A stretch of DNA of 47,214 nt. It comes from Telmatospirillum sp. Lineage in GTDB: Bacteria > Pseudomonadota > Alphaproteobacteria > Rhodospirillales > Magnetospirillaceae. Shown here piece after piece: positions 17,101 through 26,102 of the stretch. Location: contig WASQ01000116.1 of the NCBI GenBank assembly GCA_009712185.1, positions 50,501 through 97,714 of the forward strand, given 5' to 3'. The notes under the pieces were generated by a model. It ran no database searches. It was given only the letters and a program-made list of their open reading frames with translations, and was not told the origin of the DNA. The first letter of the stretch is position 1. Each line of letters opens with the position of its first letter. The translations under genes were made by a program, and so were the position numbers.

Positions 17101-17678
17101 TGTTCGCTCCCGGCGGACTGATCGACACCTTTTTCAACAGCCATCTTCGCAGCCTCGTCAACACCTCCGGCAAGCAGTGGCGCTGGCAGACGCTGGGGCC
17201 GGCCCAGCTTGGCATCCCGCCGGCCGTGCTGGCCGATTTCGAACGCGCCGCCCGGATCCGCGACGCCTTTTTTCCCGACGGCGGCCAGCAGCCCCGCGTC
17301 GCCTTCAAGGTCACGCCCGGCGTCCTCGACCCCAAGGCCACCGGCGCCCTGTTCGTCACCGCCGGACAGACCCTGGAATACCGCCACGGCCCGCAATGGC
17401 CGGGCAGTTTCCAGTGGCCCGACCAGGACCCCGCCGGGGTCAGCAAGGTCGTGTTCGACGTTCCGGACGGCCCGTCGCAGACCCTGATGAAAACCGGCGC
17501 CTGGTCCCTGTTCCGCCTGTTCGACGACGGGGCCGTGACGCCGGACAGCGCCGACCGCTTTCGCGTCGCCTTCCAGGCCGGCGGCCATTCCATCGTCTAT
17601 GAGGTGCGGTCCAACAGCGCTCTCAATCCCTTCATTCTTCAGGATCTGAGGAGATTCCGGTGTCCGACGTCTTTCTGA
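14166..17678 (+). CDS. tssM: TssM (IcmF) inner-membrane protein
   Basis: 1,170 residues. Two N-terminal transmembrane helices (about 21-43 and 54-73) precede a cytoplasmic GTPase-like domain with a complete Walker A (GPPGSGKSS, about residue 141) and the LLDTAGRY motif. A third helix (about 458-478) leads to a large periplasmic region with the IcmF-related and C-terminal TssM domains that contact TssJ. It forms the trans-envelope channel with TssJ and TssL. The start overlaps the tssL stop as ATGA. The end overlaps the following GTG start by 19 bases. Confidence 0.95.
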   Translation: MIAAVQPLLQPLLQSFRTRWMWSLIWAFGLALTVWFFGALVAVGRHRPLESDFIRLIACTVIFAVWAALNLQINFKAHKTNRDMIKDLTGPSEQDRQAASAEELRQLRERLQDALTTLRKKAGLGRGRGYLYQLPWYIVIGPPGSGKSSALMTSGLNFPLSGTMGRDPLKGIGGTRNCDWWFTDDAILLDTAGRYTTQDSDPHQDQTAWLGFLDLLKTYRPRQPVNGALVVMSVADLMATDPTERLAHARAIRQRLNELYDRFGIRVPVYLLFTKIDLVPGFVEFFDGLGRTEREQVWGATFPLAKDGADGNDVPAAFESELDQLVARLNGQLLERIQQEVDIERRGLVFGFPNQIASLADALTEIVGEIFRTSPYEPRPTLRGAYFSSSLQVGTPIDRTMAAIAATFAIEPVRMPANNREGRSYFLTRLFKDVIFAEAAVGSLNPAVEIRRRRLRIATYTAAALVLAVLAYAWTAGYRANQRLVSQIDVELDAYRKAVADIPARNVADDDLPRLVPALDTLRALPTGLHAGDKDDSAARWLTFGLYQGRKLLSLHREDYHRALNGLLLPRLLVHLQNRIRSHQGDNDYVTGALKVYLMLGGRGPLDPDAVRRFMTADWQAAWPGEGNRPLRDSLLHHLDALMSGSIDAIPLDADLIAQSRLILEKMTPAARVYSLARERIGADRTPQWRPVDHGGATAERVFARGSGKALTEGIPGLYTYQGFYGSFLPSLAAVIAEVESEGWVRGDTAGRPGSMTGLENDVLQLYFADFVTQWDGLLNDLRTTARSGGARGDMAQTVEFLNLASSPDMPLLKLLTSVAAETRLDKAPSATVPVPAGATAVAQHFQPLADLVTPVNGAPARIDDLIRTLGQAYQELRTLANAPAGGQAALLKRTTEGGGNDPVQQLALEAPRLPQPVASWIADLAGGVTTASVSGARAQLGEVWAGSAGGFCQRAVNGSYPFSKSGNREISVGDFTRLFAPGGLIDTFFNSHLRSLVNTSGKQWRWQTLGPAQLGIPPAVLADFERAARIRDAFFPDGGQQPRVAFKVTPGVLDPKATGALFVTAGQTLEYRHGPQWPGSFQWPDQDPAGVSKVVFDVPDGPSQTLMKTGAWSLFRLFDDGAVTPDSADRFRVAFQAGGHSIVYEVRSNSALNPFILQDLRRFRCPTSF

Positions 17679-19132
17679 GCGGAGCCCCCCAGCGTCACGA
17701 GGCGGGCTTTTTCGGAAAGATCCCGGCGCGGGGAGACTTCGTGACCCGCCGTCTCGATCCTCCCGTCGTCGCTCCGCTCGATGACTGGCTGCAACGGTCC
17801 CTCGCGACCAGCCGCCGCCAATTGGGCGAGGAATGGCTGCCGACCTTCCTCGGAACGCCGATCTGGCGATTCGTGCTGGGGCCGGGCCTCTGCGGCGGCG
17901 ACACCATCGCCGGCGTGCTGATGCCCTCGGTTGACCGTGTCGGACGGTATTTCCCCCTGATCCTGGCGGCGCCGCTCCCCGGCTGCGCGGCGCCCGTGGC
18001 GCTGATCGAGGGGGCCAGGGACTGGTTCGACCGCGCCGAAGCCGTGGCCTTGAGCTCGCTCGACGACGTCTTCGATTTCGAGGCCTTCGACGCGGCCACC
18101 CGCGCCCTGGGCGCACCCCCGTTCGACACCGCCGGCGACAACCGGGAGACCGGCGGCTTCCGCATCGGCCTCGACGACGACGGGCGCCTGGGAAACACCT
18201 ATGGGCATCTCCTGGATCAGGTGCTGATCGGCTTCAACAACCGCTTCAGCCTCTGGTGGACCACCGGATCGGACCGGGTGGCCGCGTCCCTGCTGATCGC
18301 GCCGGGCCTGCCGGCGGCCCAGAACTATGCCGCCTTCCTGGACGGCCGGTGGGAACGGTGGGGATGGGAACGGCCGGCCGCCAGTTCGCTCACGCTGGCC
18401 GACGACGGCCTGCCCATCCTGATGCTGCGACCGGTGTCGGAACTGCCGTCCTTCGGCAGAACGCATGTCGGAACGAGGCGCGCCATCAACCAGGACGCCC
18501 TTCTGATCAGGGCCGATATCGGGCTGTGGGCGGTCGCCGACGGGCTTGGCGGCCATGAGGCGGGAGAGGTTGCCAGCGCGACCGTCATCGAAGCCCTGGA
18601 GGACGTCCTTCCGCCCCTGTCTCTCGGCGGATTGATCGACGACGTCCGCGACGCGCTGACCGGGGCGAACGACAAGCTGCGCGATCGCGCCCGGCTTCTG
18701 GACGACGACGCGACCATCGCCTCCACCGCGGTGGCGTTGATGGTCTACGCCAACCGCTACATCTGCGTCTGGGTCGGCGACAGCCGGGCCTATCTGCTGC
18801 GCGGCGGCGCGCTCTCCCTTCTGACCCGCGACCATGTGGCCCTCGATCTGGCCGATCATACCCGCCCGCCGCTGGTCACCCGCGCGGTGGGGGCCGACGA
18901 CCGCATCGAAATCGATCTGGTGCAGGGCACCCTGGAACCCGGGGACCGCTTCCTGCTGTGCAGTGACGGCGTCAGCAGGGTGCTGACGGACGGCGAACTG
19001 GCCGCTCTGCTGTCCGGCCGCCCGCCGCGCGAAACCGTCGATGACATCATCGAAGGCATCCTGGTCGGCGGCGCCCCGGACAATCTGACCGCCGTCGTCG
19101 TCGACAGTCCGCTGTCGGGGGAAGAGGCATGA
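17660..19132 (+). CDS. tagF-pppA: TagF-PppA fusion: T6SS repressor and PP2C phosphatase
   Basis: 490 residues from the GTG at 17660, which has a GAGGAG site eight bases upstream. The N-terminal about 230 residues are TagF (GFFGKIPARGDFVTR, then GTPIWRFVLGPG and FPLIL). From about residue 258 a complete PP2C phosphatase follows with its metal-binding motifs: INQDA, VADGLGGHEAGE, VGDSRAY and PDNLTA. TagF is a post-translational brake on T6SS assembly. PppA removes phosphate from the PpkA target. The two are separate in Pseudomonas and fused in Agrobacterium-type systems. The gene lies inside the overlap chain between tssM and ppkA. Confidence 0.93.
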   Translation: MSDVFLSGAPQRHEAGFFGKIPARGDFVTRRLDPPVVAPLDDWLQRSLATSRRQLGEEWLPTFLGTPIWRFVLGPGLCGGDTIAGVLMPSVDRVGRYFPLILAAPLPGCAAPVALIEGARDWFDRAEAVALSSLDDVFDFEAFDAATRALGAPPFDTAGDNRETGGFRIGLDDDGRLGNTYGHLLDQVLIGFNNRFSLWWTTGSDRVAASLLIAPGLPAAQNYAAFLDGRWERWGWERPAASSLTLADDGLPILMLRPVSELPSFGRTHVGTRRAINQDALLIRADIGLWAVADGLGGHEAGEVASATVIEALEDVLPPLSLGGLIDDVRDALTGANDKLRDRARLLDDDATIASTAVALMVYANRYICVWVGDSRAYLLRGGALSLLTRDHVALDLADHTRPPLVTRAVGADDRIEIDLVQGTLEPGDRFLLCSDGVSRVLTDGELAALLSGRPPRETVDDIIEGILVGGAPDNLTAVVVDSPLSGEEA

Positions 19133-20364
19133 CGCAACCCGCCGCCCAGGCCATGGCCGAGATCGACGAACCGACAACGCTGCGCCAGGATCCGGAACAG
19201 CCGGTCCCGATCGAGCCGACCGAGCTTCTGCCCGCATTGGCCGCTGAAACATCCACCCGGTCCCTGCTGGAACGCCAACTGGCGGGCCTGATCGCCGGCC
19301 TGCGCGGCGAGGCGAGGCGCACCGGCCTGACCGAGACCGATACCCTGGAGCTGCTGCGGACGGCGCGGACCATCCTCGACCGATATGTGGAGAACGCCCT
19401 GGCCCGCCAGCCGGACGACGCCCCCGAATGCGGGCCGCGCCTCGGCGGGTCCATCGCGCCCGGCGCGCTGCTGCTGAACAGTTTCGTCGTCCGGACCCTG
19501 CTGGCGCGGGGAGGCATGGGTGAGATCTACCGTGTGCGTCACCGGGATCTGAAAACCGATCATACGATCAAGGTGATCATCCCCGAGTTCCGGGCCGAGC
19601 CCAAGGTGGTCCGGCTGTTCCATGAGGAGGGGCGGCTTCTGTCGCGGATCCGGCATGAGGCCGTTGTGGATTGCGCCGGCCTGTTCCGCGACGCCGACGG
19701 GCGGTCCATGCTGGTTCTGGAATTCCTGGACGGCCCGTCACTGTCCGATCTCATGAGACGCGGCCCCCTTCCCCTGTCGGCCCTGGAGGCCCTGACGCGG
19801 CGTCTGGCCGCCGGCCTGGACGCCATCCATGCCGCCGGCGTGGTCCACCGCGACATCTCGCCCGACAATATCCTTCTGCCGGGGGACAATCCGGCCCACG
19901 CCAAGATCATCGATTTCGGCCTGGCCCGCGCACTCAAGGACGGGCTGGCATCCCGCGACGGCCTGGACTTCGCCGGGAAATACTCCTTTGCCTCGCCCGA
20001 ACAACTCGGGCTGGCGGGCGGCGGCATCGGCGTCGCGTCCGACATTTACAGTTTCGGCCTTCTGATCGCCGCCGCGGCGCGGGGCGAACGACTGGCCATG
20101 GGACAGACGACGGACGAGGCGATCGCGTCCCGCCGGCGGGTGCCCCCGCTGGACGATGTCCCGGACCGTCTGCGCCCCCTGGTCGAACGGATGCTGCACC
20201 CGGACCCGCGCCGCCGTCCCACCGATCTTGGCGCCCTGCTGGCAACGCTCGCTGACGGCGATGCGACACCGTCCCGCCGGCGGCGGCCCGTCTGGCCCGT
20301 TTCGCCCGTCTCACCCGTCTGGCCCGTCTGGCCGATCTGGCGGCGGACGCGGGGAGACCGGTAA
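19129..20364 (+). CDS. ppkA: PpkA serine/threonine protein kinase
   Basis: 411 residues; the start overlaps the phosphatase stop (ATGA). About 110 helical, charged residues of unknown role precede a Hanks-type kinase domain from about residue 118: glycine loop LARGGMGEIY, catalytic loop HRDISPDN near 239, IIDFGLAR near 261, and ASPEQL. Catalytic lysine, Asp and DFG all appear intact, so the kinase should be active. No transmembrane helix or periplasmic sensor domain is visible. The protein ends in an arginine block and a Trp-Pro repeat tail (about residue 383 on). It is the expected opponent of the PppA domain upstream and provides the phosphothreonine mark read by TagH. Confidence 0.92.
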   Translation: MTQPAAQAMAEIDEPTTLRQDPEQPVPIEPTELLPALAAETSTRSLLERQLAGLIAGLRGEARRTGLTETDTLELLRTARTILDRYVENALARQPDDAPECGPRLGGSIAPGALLLNSFVVRTLLARGGMGEIYRVRHRDLKTDHTIKVIIPEFRAEPKVVRLFHEEGRLLSRIRHEAVVDCAGLFRDADGRSMLVLEFLDGPSLSDLMRRGPLPLSALEALTRRLAAGLDAIHAAGVVHRDISPDNILLPGDNPAHAKIIDFGLARALKDGLASRDGLDFAGKYSFASPEQLGLAGGGIGVASDIYSFGLLIAAAARGERLAMGQTTDEAIASRRRVPPLDDVPDRLRPLVERMLHPDPRRRPTDLGALLATLADGDATPSRRRRPVWPVSPVSPVWPVWPIWRRTRGDR

Positions 20365-20365
20365 C

Positions 20366-21469
20366 ATGTCGCTGTCCCTTTCCCATCTTCTGGAGCCCGT
20401 GGCCGCCCTGCCCCCCTGCGGCGTCGATTTGCGTCAGCAGGACGGTGGCGACGCCGTCTATTTCCAGATGAAGGACTGGCGCGCCAGCGCCCGGTCCCTG
20501 GAGCGGCTGGCCGATGCCGATGAGGACGTCCAGTCCGCCCTGCCCTACTGGCAACGGATCCGCCAGTCGGCGATAACGCTGCTGGAGCAGCGGACCAAGG
20601 ATCTGGAGGTCGCCGTCTGGCTGACCGAGGCGGAGGTCCGTCTGTCCGGATTCGGAGGCCTGCGGGACGGCTTTGGCCTGCTGGCGGGCCTGGTGGAGCG
20701 GTTCTGGCCGGACCTGTTTCCCCGGCCGGACCAGGACGGACTGGCCGCGCGCCTGTCCCCGCTGGGCGGCCTCAACGGGTTCGGAACCGAAGGCACCCTG
20801 ATCCAGCCCATCCGCATGGTGCCGCTGGTCCCCGCCGGGGACGGAAAGCCCGCCATCACCTACTGGCATTATCAGTTGGCGCAGCGTGCGGCCCTGCCCG
20901 CCGAAGGGCGTCCGCCAAGACCGGACCGGCCCCGACCTCCCGATATCGAGGAGCTTCGGACGCGCATGGTCGCGCTTCCGGAAGAAGCCCGCCGGCGGCT
21001 GGTCGACGACGTCCGGGAGGCGCGCGCCGCCTTCGCCGGTCTGGACCGGCGCCTGACGGATCTTTGCGGGGCGGAGGCACCCCCCAGCTCAGCGATCGGT
21101 CACATCCTGGAGGAGATCGGGGACGCCCTGCTGTTTCTGACGGGCGCCACCATCGCCGCCCCCTCGGCCACCGGCCAGCGGGACCCTGATGCCGGACGGG
21201 CCGAAGACCCGTCCCGTCCGGTTCCGGCGGCGACGCCGGTACCGGCGCCCGACACCGTCACCGATCGCGAAACGGCTTTGCGGCAGCTTGAAGCGATCGG
21301 CCGGTTCTTCCGCAGGACCGAACCCCATTCCCCCCTGTCCTACAGCATCGAGGATCTGGTCCGGCGCGGACGCATGTCCTGGCCCGATCTTCTGGCCGAG
21401 CTGCTCCAGGACCAGGGGGCTCGCAACAGCCTGCTCACCGCCGCCGGAATCCGGCCGCCGCAATCCTGA
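20366..21469 (+). CDS. tssA: TssA (ImpA-type) sheath assembly protein
   Basis: 367 residues beginning one base after the ppkA stop. The N-terminal ImpA domain is clear ([15 protein letters not shown], then [21 protein letters not shown] and [11 protein letters not shown]). The C-terminal half has a variable linker (about 265-300) and a conserved end ([27 protein letters not shown], then [14 protein letters not shown]). TssA coordinates tail tube and sheath polymerisation from the membrane complex. It belongs to the short TssA class with this ImpA-like C-terminal domain. It is followed by tssB after 19 bases. Confidence 0.92.
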   Translation: MSLSLSHLLEPVAALPPCGVDLRQQDGGDAVYFQMKDWRASARSLERLADADEDVQSALPYWQRIRQSAITLLEQRTKDLEVAVWLTEAEVRLSGFGGLRDGFGLLAGLVERFWPDLFPRPDQDGLAARLSPLGGLNGFGTEGTLIQPIRMVPLVPAGDGKPAITYWHYQLAQRAALPAEGRPPRPDRPRPPDIEELRTRMVALPEEARRRLVDDVREARAAFAGLDRRLTDLCGAEAPPSSAIGHILEEIGDALLFLTGATIAAPSATGQRDPDAGRAEDPSRPVPAATPVPAPDTVTDRETALRQLEAIGRFFRRTEPHSPLSYSIEDLVRRGRMSWPDLLAELLQDQGARNSLLTAAGIRPPQS

Positions 21470-21488
21470 GAGACGAAGGAGATCATCC

Positions 21489-22001
21489 ATGCCAAGCGTT
21501 CACGACAAGCTGGAACGGGTGCGCAAGCCCCGGGTTCACATCAAGTACGAAGTGGAGACCGAAGGCGCCGTTGTGGAGAAGGAACTGCCCTTCGTGGTCG
21601 GAGTGCTGGGAGATTTTTCCGGAGACCCGGCTGACGACGCCAAGCCCCTCAAGGATCGCAAATTCGTCCAGATCGACCGTGACAATTTCAACGAGATCAT
21701 GGCCCGCATGCAACCCCGGCTTGCCCTGCGCGTCCCCGACCGGCTGTCCGGCGACGAGACCTCGGAACTGGCGGTGGAGCTGACCTTTTCCTCGATCGAG
21801 GACATGGAGCCCGGCCGGATCGTCGAGCAGGTTCCGGCCCTGAAGAAGCTTCTCGACACCCGCAACAAGCTTCGCGACCTGCTGACCAAGGCCGACCGGT
21901 CGACCCGGCTGGAAGACCTGCTGGAGGGAATTCTGCAGGACGACGATCTGGTCCGCCAATTGGCCGGCCAACTGGATCAAGCCGCCGGGGGGACGAAATG
22001 A
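21489..22001 (+). CDS. tssB: TssB, small sheath subunit
   Basis: 170 residues, the normal length. Family motifs include [25 protein letters not shown], the [14 protein letters not shown] segment and [18 protein letters not shown]. TssB and TssC form the contractile sheath around the Hcp tube. A clear GAAGGAG ribosome-binding site (21475-21481) precedes the ATG. The stop overlaps the tssC start (ATGATG). Confidence 0.96.
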   Translation: MPSVHDKLERVRKPRVHIKYEVETEGAVVEKELPFVVGVLGDFSGDPADDAKPLKDRKFVQIDRDNFNEIMARMQPRLALRVPDRLSGDETSELAVELTFSSIEDMEPGRIVEQVPALKKLLDTRNKLRDLLTKADRSTRLEDLLEGILQDDDLVRQLAGQLDQAAGGTK

Positions 22002-23485
22002 TGCAGACGCAATCGGCCATGGGCCGCACGGCACCAACCGATCTGGAACAATCCCTGCTTGATCAGGCGATCGGCGCGACGAAGCAGACCGATCCGGGCC
22101 GGGTGCAGGAACTGCTGCGCACACTGACCGACGAGGCCCTGAACGGCACCGTCACGTTCGACCGCAATCTGACGGTCACGCTGACAGAAGCGGTAAAGGC
22201 GCTGGATGAAAAGCTGTCGGACCAGCTTGCGGCGATCATGCATCACGAGGGCTTTCTGAAGCTGGAGGGAAGCTGGCGCGGCCTGCGCCACCTGGTGATG
22301 AATACCGAGACCGGCAACACGCTCAAGATCCGCGTCCTCAATGCCACCAAGCGCGACCTGATGAAGGATCTGGCCAAGGCGGTCGAATTCGATCAGAGCG
22401 AACTGTTCAAGAAGCTTTATGAAAACGAATTCGGCACGCCCGGCGGCGAGCCCTACGGCCTCCTGATCGGAGATTACGAGTTCACCAGCCACCCCGAGGA
22501 CGTCCAGATGCTGACCGGCATTTCCGGCGTCGCGGCGGCGGCGTTCGCGCCCTTCATTTCGGCGGCCGGCCCCGGCCTGTTCGGCTTCCAGGACTATCGG
22601 GAACTCGCCAAGCCGCGCGATCTCGAAAAAATCTTCGATTCGGTCGAATACACCCAATGGCGGGGATTTCGCGACAGCGACGATTCGCGCTTCGTCACCC
22701 TGACCCTGCCCCGGGTCCTGGCCCGCCTCCCCTACGGCTCCGCCACCCTCGCGGTCGAGGAGTTCGACTATGAGGAGGCGCCCCGCGGGGCCGACGGCAA
22801 GTCCCCGGCCCTGGCGCATGATCATTACTGCTGGACGAACGCCGCCTATGTCCTGGGGGCGCGCATCAGCGACGCCTTCGCCCGCTATGGCTGGTGCACG
22901 GCGATCCGCGGCGCCGAGGGCGGCGGCAAGGTCGAGCAGCTTCCCACCCACATCTTCATCAGCGACGACGGCGATCCCGACCAGAAATGCCCGACGGAAG
23001 TGGGAATCACCGACCGCCGTGATGCCGAGCTCGCCAAACTGGGGTTCCTGCCCCTGTGCCATTACAAAAACACCGACTATGCGGTGTTCTTCGGCGCCCA
23101 GACCACGCAGAAACCCAGAAAATACGATCGCCCGGAGGCGACGGCCAACGCCGCCATCTCGGCGCGGCTGCCCTATCTGATGGCCACCTCGCGCTTCGCC
23201 CATTACCTGAAGGTGATGGCGCGCGACAAGATCGGCTCTTTTCTTGAAGTAGAGGATTGCGAGGCCTGGCTCAATCGTTGGATCAACAATTACGTCAATG
23301 CCAATGAGGCCGCCGGACAGGAGATGAAGGCCTCCTACCCGTTGCGCGAGGCGAGGATCACGGTCAAGGAAATCCCCGGCAAACCGGGGGCCTACAATGC
23401 CATCGCCTGGCTTCGTCCGTGGCTGCAGATGGAGGAGCTGACCACCTCGCTCCGCATGGTCGCGCGTATTCCGAGCAAGCTCTGA
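21998..23485 (+). CDS. tssC: TssC, large sheath subunit
   Basis: 495 residues with the classical TssC core: [71 protein letters not shown] and a complete C-terminus with [14 protein letters not shown]. This is the standard copy that pairs with TssB. ATGs at 21998 and 22001 are both possible starts. It is followed by a second, diverged tssC in a TGATG overlap. Confidence 0.96.
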   Translation: MMQTQSAMGRTAPTDLEQSLLDQAIGATKQTDPGRVQELLRTLTDEALNGTVTFDRNLTVTLTEAVKALDEKLSDQLAAIMHHEGFLKLEGSWRGLRHLVMNTETGNTLKIRVLNATKRDLMKDLAKAVEFDQSELFKKLYENEFGTPGGEPYGLLIGDYEFTSHPEDVQMLTGISGVAAAAFAPFISAAGPGLFGFQDYRELAKPRDLEKIFDSVEYTQWRGFRDSDDSRFVTLTLPRVLARLPYGSATLAVEEFDYEEAPRGADGKSPALAHDHYCWTNAAYVLGARISDAFARYGWCTAIRGAEGGGKVEQLPTHIFISDDGDPDQKCPTEVGITDRRDAELAKLGFLPLCHYKNTDYAVFFGAQTTQKPRKYDRPEATANAAISARLPYLMATSRFAHYLKVMARDKIGSFLEVEDCEAWLNRWINNYVNANEAAGQEMKASYPLREARITVKEIPGKPGAYNAIAWLRPWLQMEELTTSLRMVARIPSKL

Positions 23486-24954
23486 TGCGCTCTGCGGTCC
23501 AGGACACCCGTCTTGCCGCCGGAGTCCGGCCCCTCCCGCCGGAAACGCCGGAACGAACCGTGGAAGCGCCGGCACGAACCATGGAAGCGCCGCCGGGGCG
23601 CGGCGGGCCGGCAACCCGGCCCGCCGATTACCGCGGTCTGGCCGACCGTCTGATCGCGGCAATCGACAGGATGCTGTCCGATCAGGTCGACGCCATTTTG
23701 CACCATCCGGATTTCCAGCGGCTGGAGGCATCCTGGCGCGGCCTGATGTTCCTGACCGAAACGGCGGGGTCGATGCGCCGGATCAGGATCAGGCTTCTGG
23801 ATGTGTCCTGGCGCGACCTGGCCCGCGATTTCGAGCGGGCGATCGAGTTCGATCAGAGCCAGCTTTTCGGCAAGGTCTACAGCGACGAGTTCGGCAGCCC
23901 TGGCGGAGAACCCTTCGGCCTGCTGATCGGCGACTATTACGTCCGCCATCAGCGGGGCGCAGGCCACGCGATCGACGACGTGGGAACGCTGAAGGCCATC
24001 GCCGCGGTGGCGGCGGCCTCGTTCTGCCCCTTTGTCACCAGTTGCCAGCCCGCCCTGTTCGGCCTTGACCGCTTTGCCGATTTCGCCGCCGACGTCGATC
24101 TGTCGCGGTCATTCGACGGCCAGGAATTCGCCCGCTGGCGCAGCCTGCGCGAGACCGAGGACGCGCGGTTCGTGGGCATCGCCCTGCCCCGCATCCTGTT
24201 GCGGGAACCCTATGGGGTCGATCCCGCCAGAACCGATGGATTCCGCTATGGCGAGCGCCCGGCCGGCAACGTCGACTCCTATCTTTGGGGCAACGCGGCC
24301 TTCGCCTTCGCCAGCGTCGCGATGCGGGCCTTCGACCATTACGGCTGGTTCGCGGATCTGCGCGGCGCGCCGGACGACCTGGACGGAGGGGGGCTGGTCA
24401 GCGGATTGCCGGCCCATTCCTTCCGAAGCCTGGGACCGGAGGGACCGCTGAACGCCCCGCTCGACGTCTATCTGACGGATCGCCAGGAAAAGCAGTTGAG
24501 CGAACTTGGCATCATTCCGCTGTCGCGGGTCGGCTACCGGCATGCCTGCGTATTCTATAGTACCCAGTCCGTCCACCAGCCCCGGTCTTACGACCGTGGC
24601 GCCGCGACAGCCAACGCCCGCCTGTCGGCGATGATGCAATATGTGCTGTGCGCGTCGCGTTTTGCCCATTACGTCAAGACCATCGGTCGGGACCGGATCG
24701 GCTCTTTCGCCACGGCGACCGAATTCGAGGAGCATCTGCGGCAATGGCTGCGGGGCTACTGCGTCGCCAGTGACGACGCATCAATGGCGGTCAAGGTGCG
24801 CTATCCGCTGCGTGACGCCGATGTCCAGGTCAGAGACGTCGCGGGGCGGCCCGGCACCTACGGCTGCACCATCCACCTGAAGCCGCATTTCCAGCTCGAC
24901 GAGATCCAGACCAGCTTCCGGCTGGTGACCGAACTCGTGGGCCTGCCGGCATAA
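23485..24954 (+). CDS. tssC2: Second TssC paralogue
   Basis: 489 residues from the ATG that overlaps the stop of the first tssC. It keeps the full-length TssC pattern (RLEASWRGLMFLTE, FDQSQLFGKVYSDEFGSPGGEPFGLLIGDYY, RFVGIALPRILLREPYG, RFAHYVKTIGRDRIGSF) but is clearly diverged and has an unusual first 50 residues with repeated PERTVEAPA/ARTMEAPP units. Agrobacterium also encodes two tandem TssC proteins (TssC40 and TssC41), both needed for secretion there. A mixed or specialised sheath element is therefore likely, but the division of labour is inference. Confidence 0.92.
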   Translation: MRSAVQDTRLAAGVRPLPPETPERTVEAPARTMEAPPGRGGPATRPADYRGLADRLIAAIDRMLSDQVDAILHHPDFQRLEASWRGLMFLTETAGSMRRIRIRLLDVSWRDLARDFERAIEFDQSQLFGKVYSDEFGSPGGEPFGLLIGDYYVRHQRGAGHAIDDVGTLKAIAAVAAASFCPFVTSCQPALFGLDRFADFAADVDLSRSFDGQEFARWRSLRETEDARFVGIALPRILLREPYGVDPARTDGFRYGERPAGNVDSYLWGNAAFAFASVAMRAFDHYGWFADLRGAPDDLDGGGLVSGLPAHSFRSLGPEGPLNAPLDVYLTDRQEKQLSELGIIPLSRVGYRHACVFYSTQSVHQPRSYDRGAATANARLSAMMQYVLCASRFAHYVKTIGRDRIGSFATATEFEEHLRQWLRGYCVASDDASMAVKVRYPLRDADVQVRDVAGRPGTYGCTIHLKPHFQLDEIQTSFRLVTELVGLPA

Positions 24955-24977
24955 CCATCAACAAAGAGGAGAGAGCC

Positions 24978-25454
24978 ATGCCCATTTACCTTCAGATCGA
25001 CGGCATTCCCGGCGACGCCACCCAGCAGAACCACACCAAATGGACCGACATCAAGACGATGACCTGGGGCGTTTCCCGGTCCATGAACACCCTGGCGGGC
25101 GCCACGGCCAATCGCGAGGGATCGGAACCGTCGGTCGGCGAGATCACCCTGACCAAGACCAGCGACAGCTCGTCGGTCAAATTGTTCCAGCAGGCCACCA
25201 GCGGCAATGCCGGCGTGACCGCCAAGATCCATATGGTGACCAGCGGCAACCCCGGCGACACCTATCTGGAATACACCCTGACGAACACGCTGATTTCGTC
25301 CTATTCGATCGCGGCCGCCGTCGACCGCCCCGAGGAAACGATCGTCCTGAACTTCACCAAGGTGGAGATGAAATACACGCCCTATGACTCCCAGCACAGT
25401 CCGCAGTCGCCGATCATCGCGTCCTACGATCTGGCCACCACCAAGGCGGGGTAA
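24978..25454 (+). CDS. hcp: Hcp (TssD) tube protein
   Basis: 158 residues, typical Hcp length, with a strong AAAGAGGAGAG ribosome-binding site just upstream. It starts MPIYLQIDGIPGD and contains EITLTKTSD, KLFQQATSG, YLEYTLTNTLISSYS and the FTKVEMKYTPY end common to the family. Hexamers stack to form the secreted inner tube. It is the only hcp in the window. A strong hairpin right after the stop may limit transcription into tssE and so raise Hcp relative to baseplate proteins. Confidence 0.97.
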   Translation: MPIYLQIDGIPGDATQQNHTKWTDIKTMTWGVSRSMNTLAGATANREGSEPSVGEITLTKTSDSSSVKLFQQATSGNAGVTAKIHMVTSGNPGDTYLEYTLTNTLISSYSIAAAVDRPEETIVLNFTKVEMKYTPYDSQHSPQSPIIASYDLATTKAG

Positions 25455-25493
25455 CGGGCCGGGCCGGCGGGGCCGCCGCCGGCCCGTTTCGTT
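25454..25493 (+). terminator. GC-rich hairpin after hcp, probable attenuator
   Basis: ACGGGCC (25454-25460) pairs with GGCCCGT (25481-25487); further GGCCGGC/GCCGGCC pairing is possible in the loop, followed by TTTCGTT. The T-tract is short, so partial termination is likely. It sits in the largest gap inside the T6SS operon (153 bases), between hcp and tssE. Confidence 0.55.
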
Positions 25494-25607
25494 CCCCGGC
25501 CCCCTTGCGGGGCGGGACCACCGGGACACTGGACCGCGATTTGCCCGACGACAGCCCCCCAGACGACAGCTCCCGAGGCCCCGCGTCCGGGCAGGAACAA
25601 AAGAGCC

Positions 25608-26102
25608 ATGACGCCTGACAGCCGCAACATCTCCATCACGCCGTCGCTGCTCGACCGGCTGACGCAGGCGCCGGAAGGCGCGCGGTCGTTCGGGGCCGCG
25701 CTCGATCATCTGAAACAGTCGTTGCGGCGGGATCTGGAGGCTTTGCTCAATACCCGGCGGCGGCCGGGGCCACCCGGCGACGGATTGCCGGAACTGGCCC
25801 GTTCGCCGATTCGCTACGGCATCCCCGACTTCGTGGCCGTCAATATGGCGGCGCAGGAAAGGCAGGCCGCCTTCGGCAAGACCCTCGAACGGGTGATCCG
25901 GGATTTCGAGCCGCGGCTTGCCAATGTGTCCGTGACCCTTATGACACCGGCCCAGGCACCGGCCCTGACGCCGCAACGCAGCCTCAGTTTTCGCATCGAG
26001 GCGGTGCTGCGCGTCGAACCCGCACCGGAACCGGTCATTTTCGAGTCCGTGCTGGATCCCATCAGCCGGACCTTCTCGATCAAGGGGACGATCGATGGCT
26101 GA
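25608..26102 (+). CDS. tssE: TssE baseplate protein (gp25-like)
   Basis: 164 residues with the gp25-like pattern: SLLDRL at the N-terminus, LRRDLEALLNTRR, RYGIPDF and VIRDFEPRL, then a C-terminal strand region (LSFRIEAVLRVEP). TssE is a wedge component of the baseplate that starts sheath assembly. It is the first gene after the hcp hairpin, and its end overlaps tssF by eight bases. Confidence 0.94.
   Translation: MTPDSRNISITPSLLDRLTQAPEGARSFGAALDHLKQSLRRDLEALLNTRRRPGPPGDGLPELARSPIRYGIPDFVAVNMAAQERQAAFGKTLERVIRDFEPRLANVSVTLMTPAQAPALTPQRSLSFRIEAVLRVEPAPEPVIFESVLDPISRTFSIKGTIDG

Noticed and set aside
17639-19252. 537-codon minus-strand open frame
   Set aside because: It lies opposite the TagF-PppA fusion and is Gly/Gln/Arg-rich without motifs.
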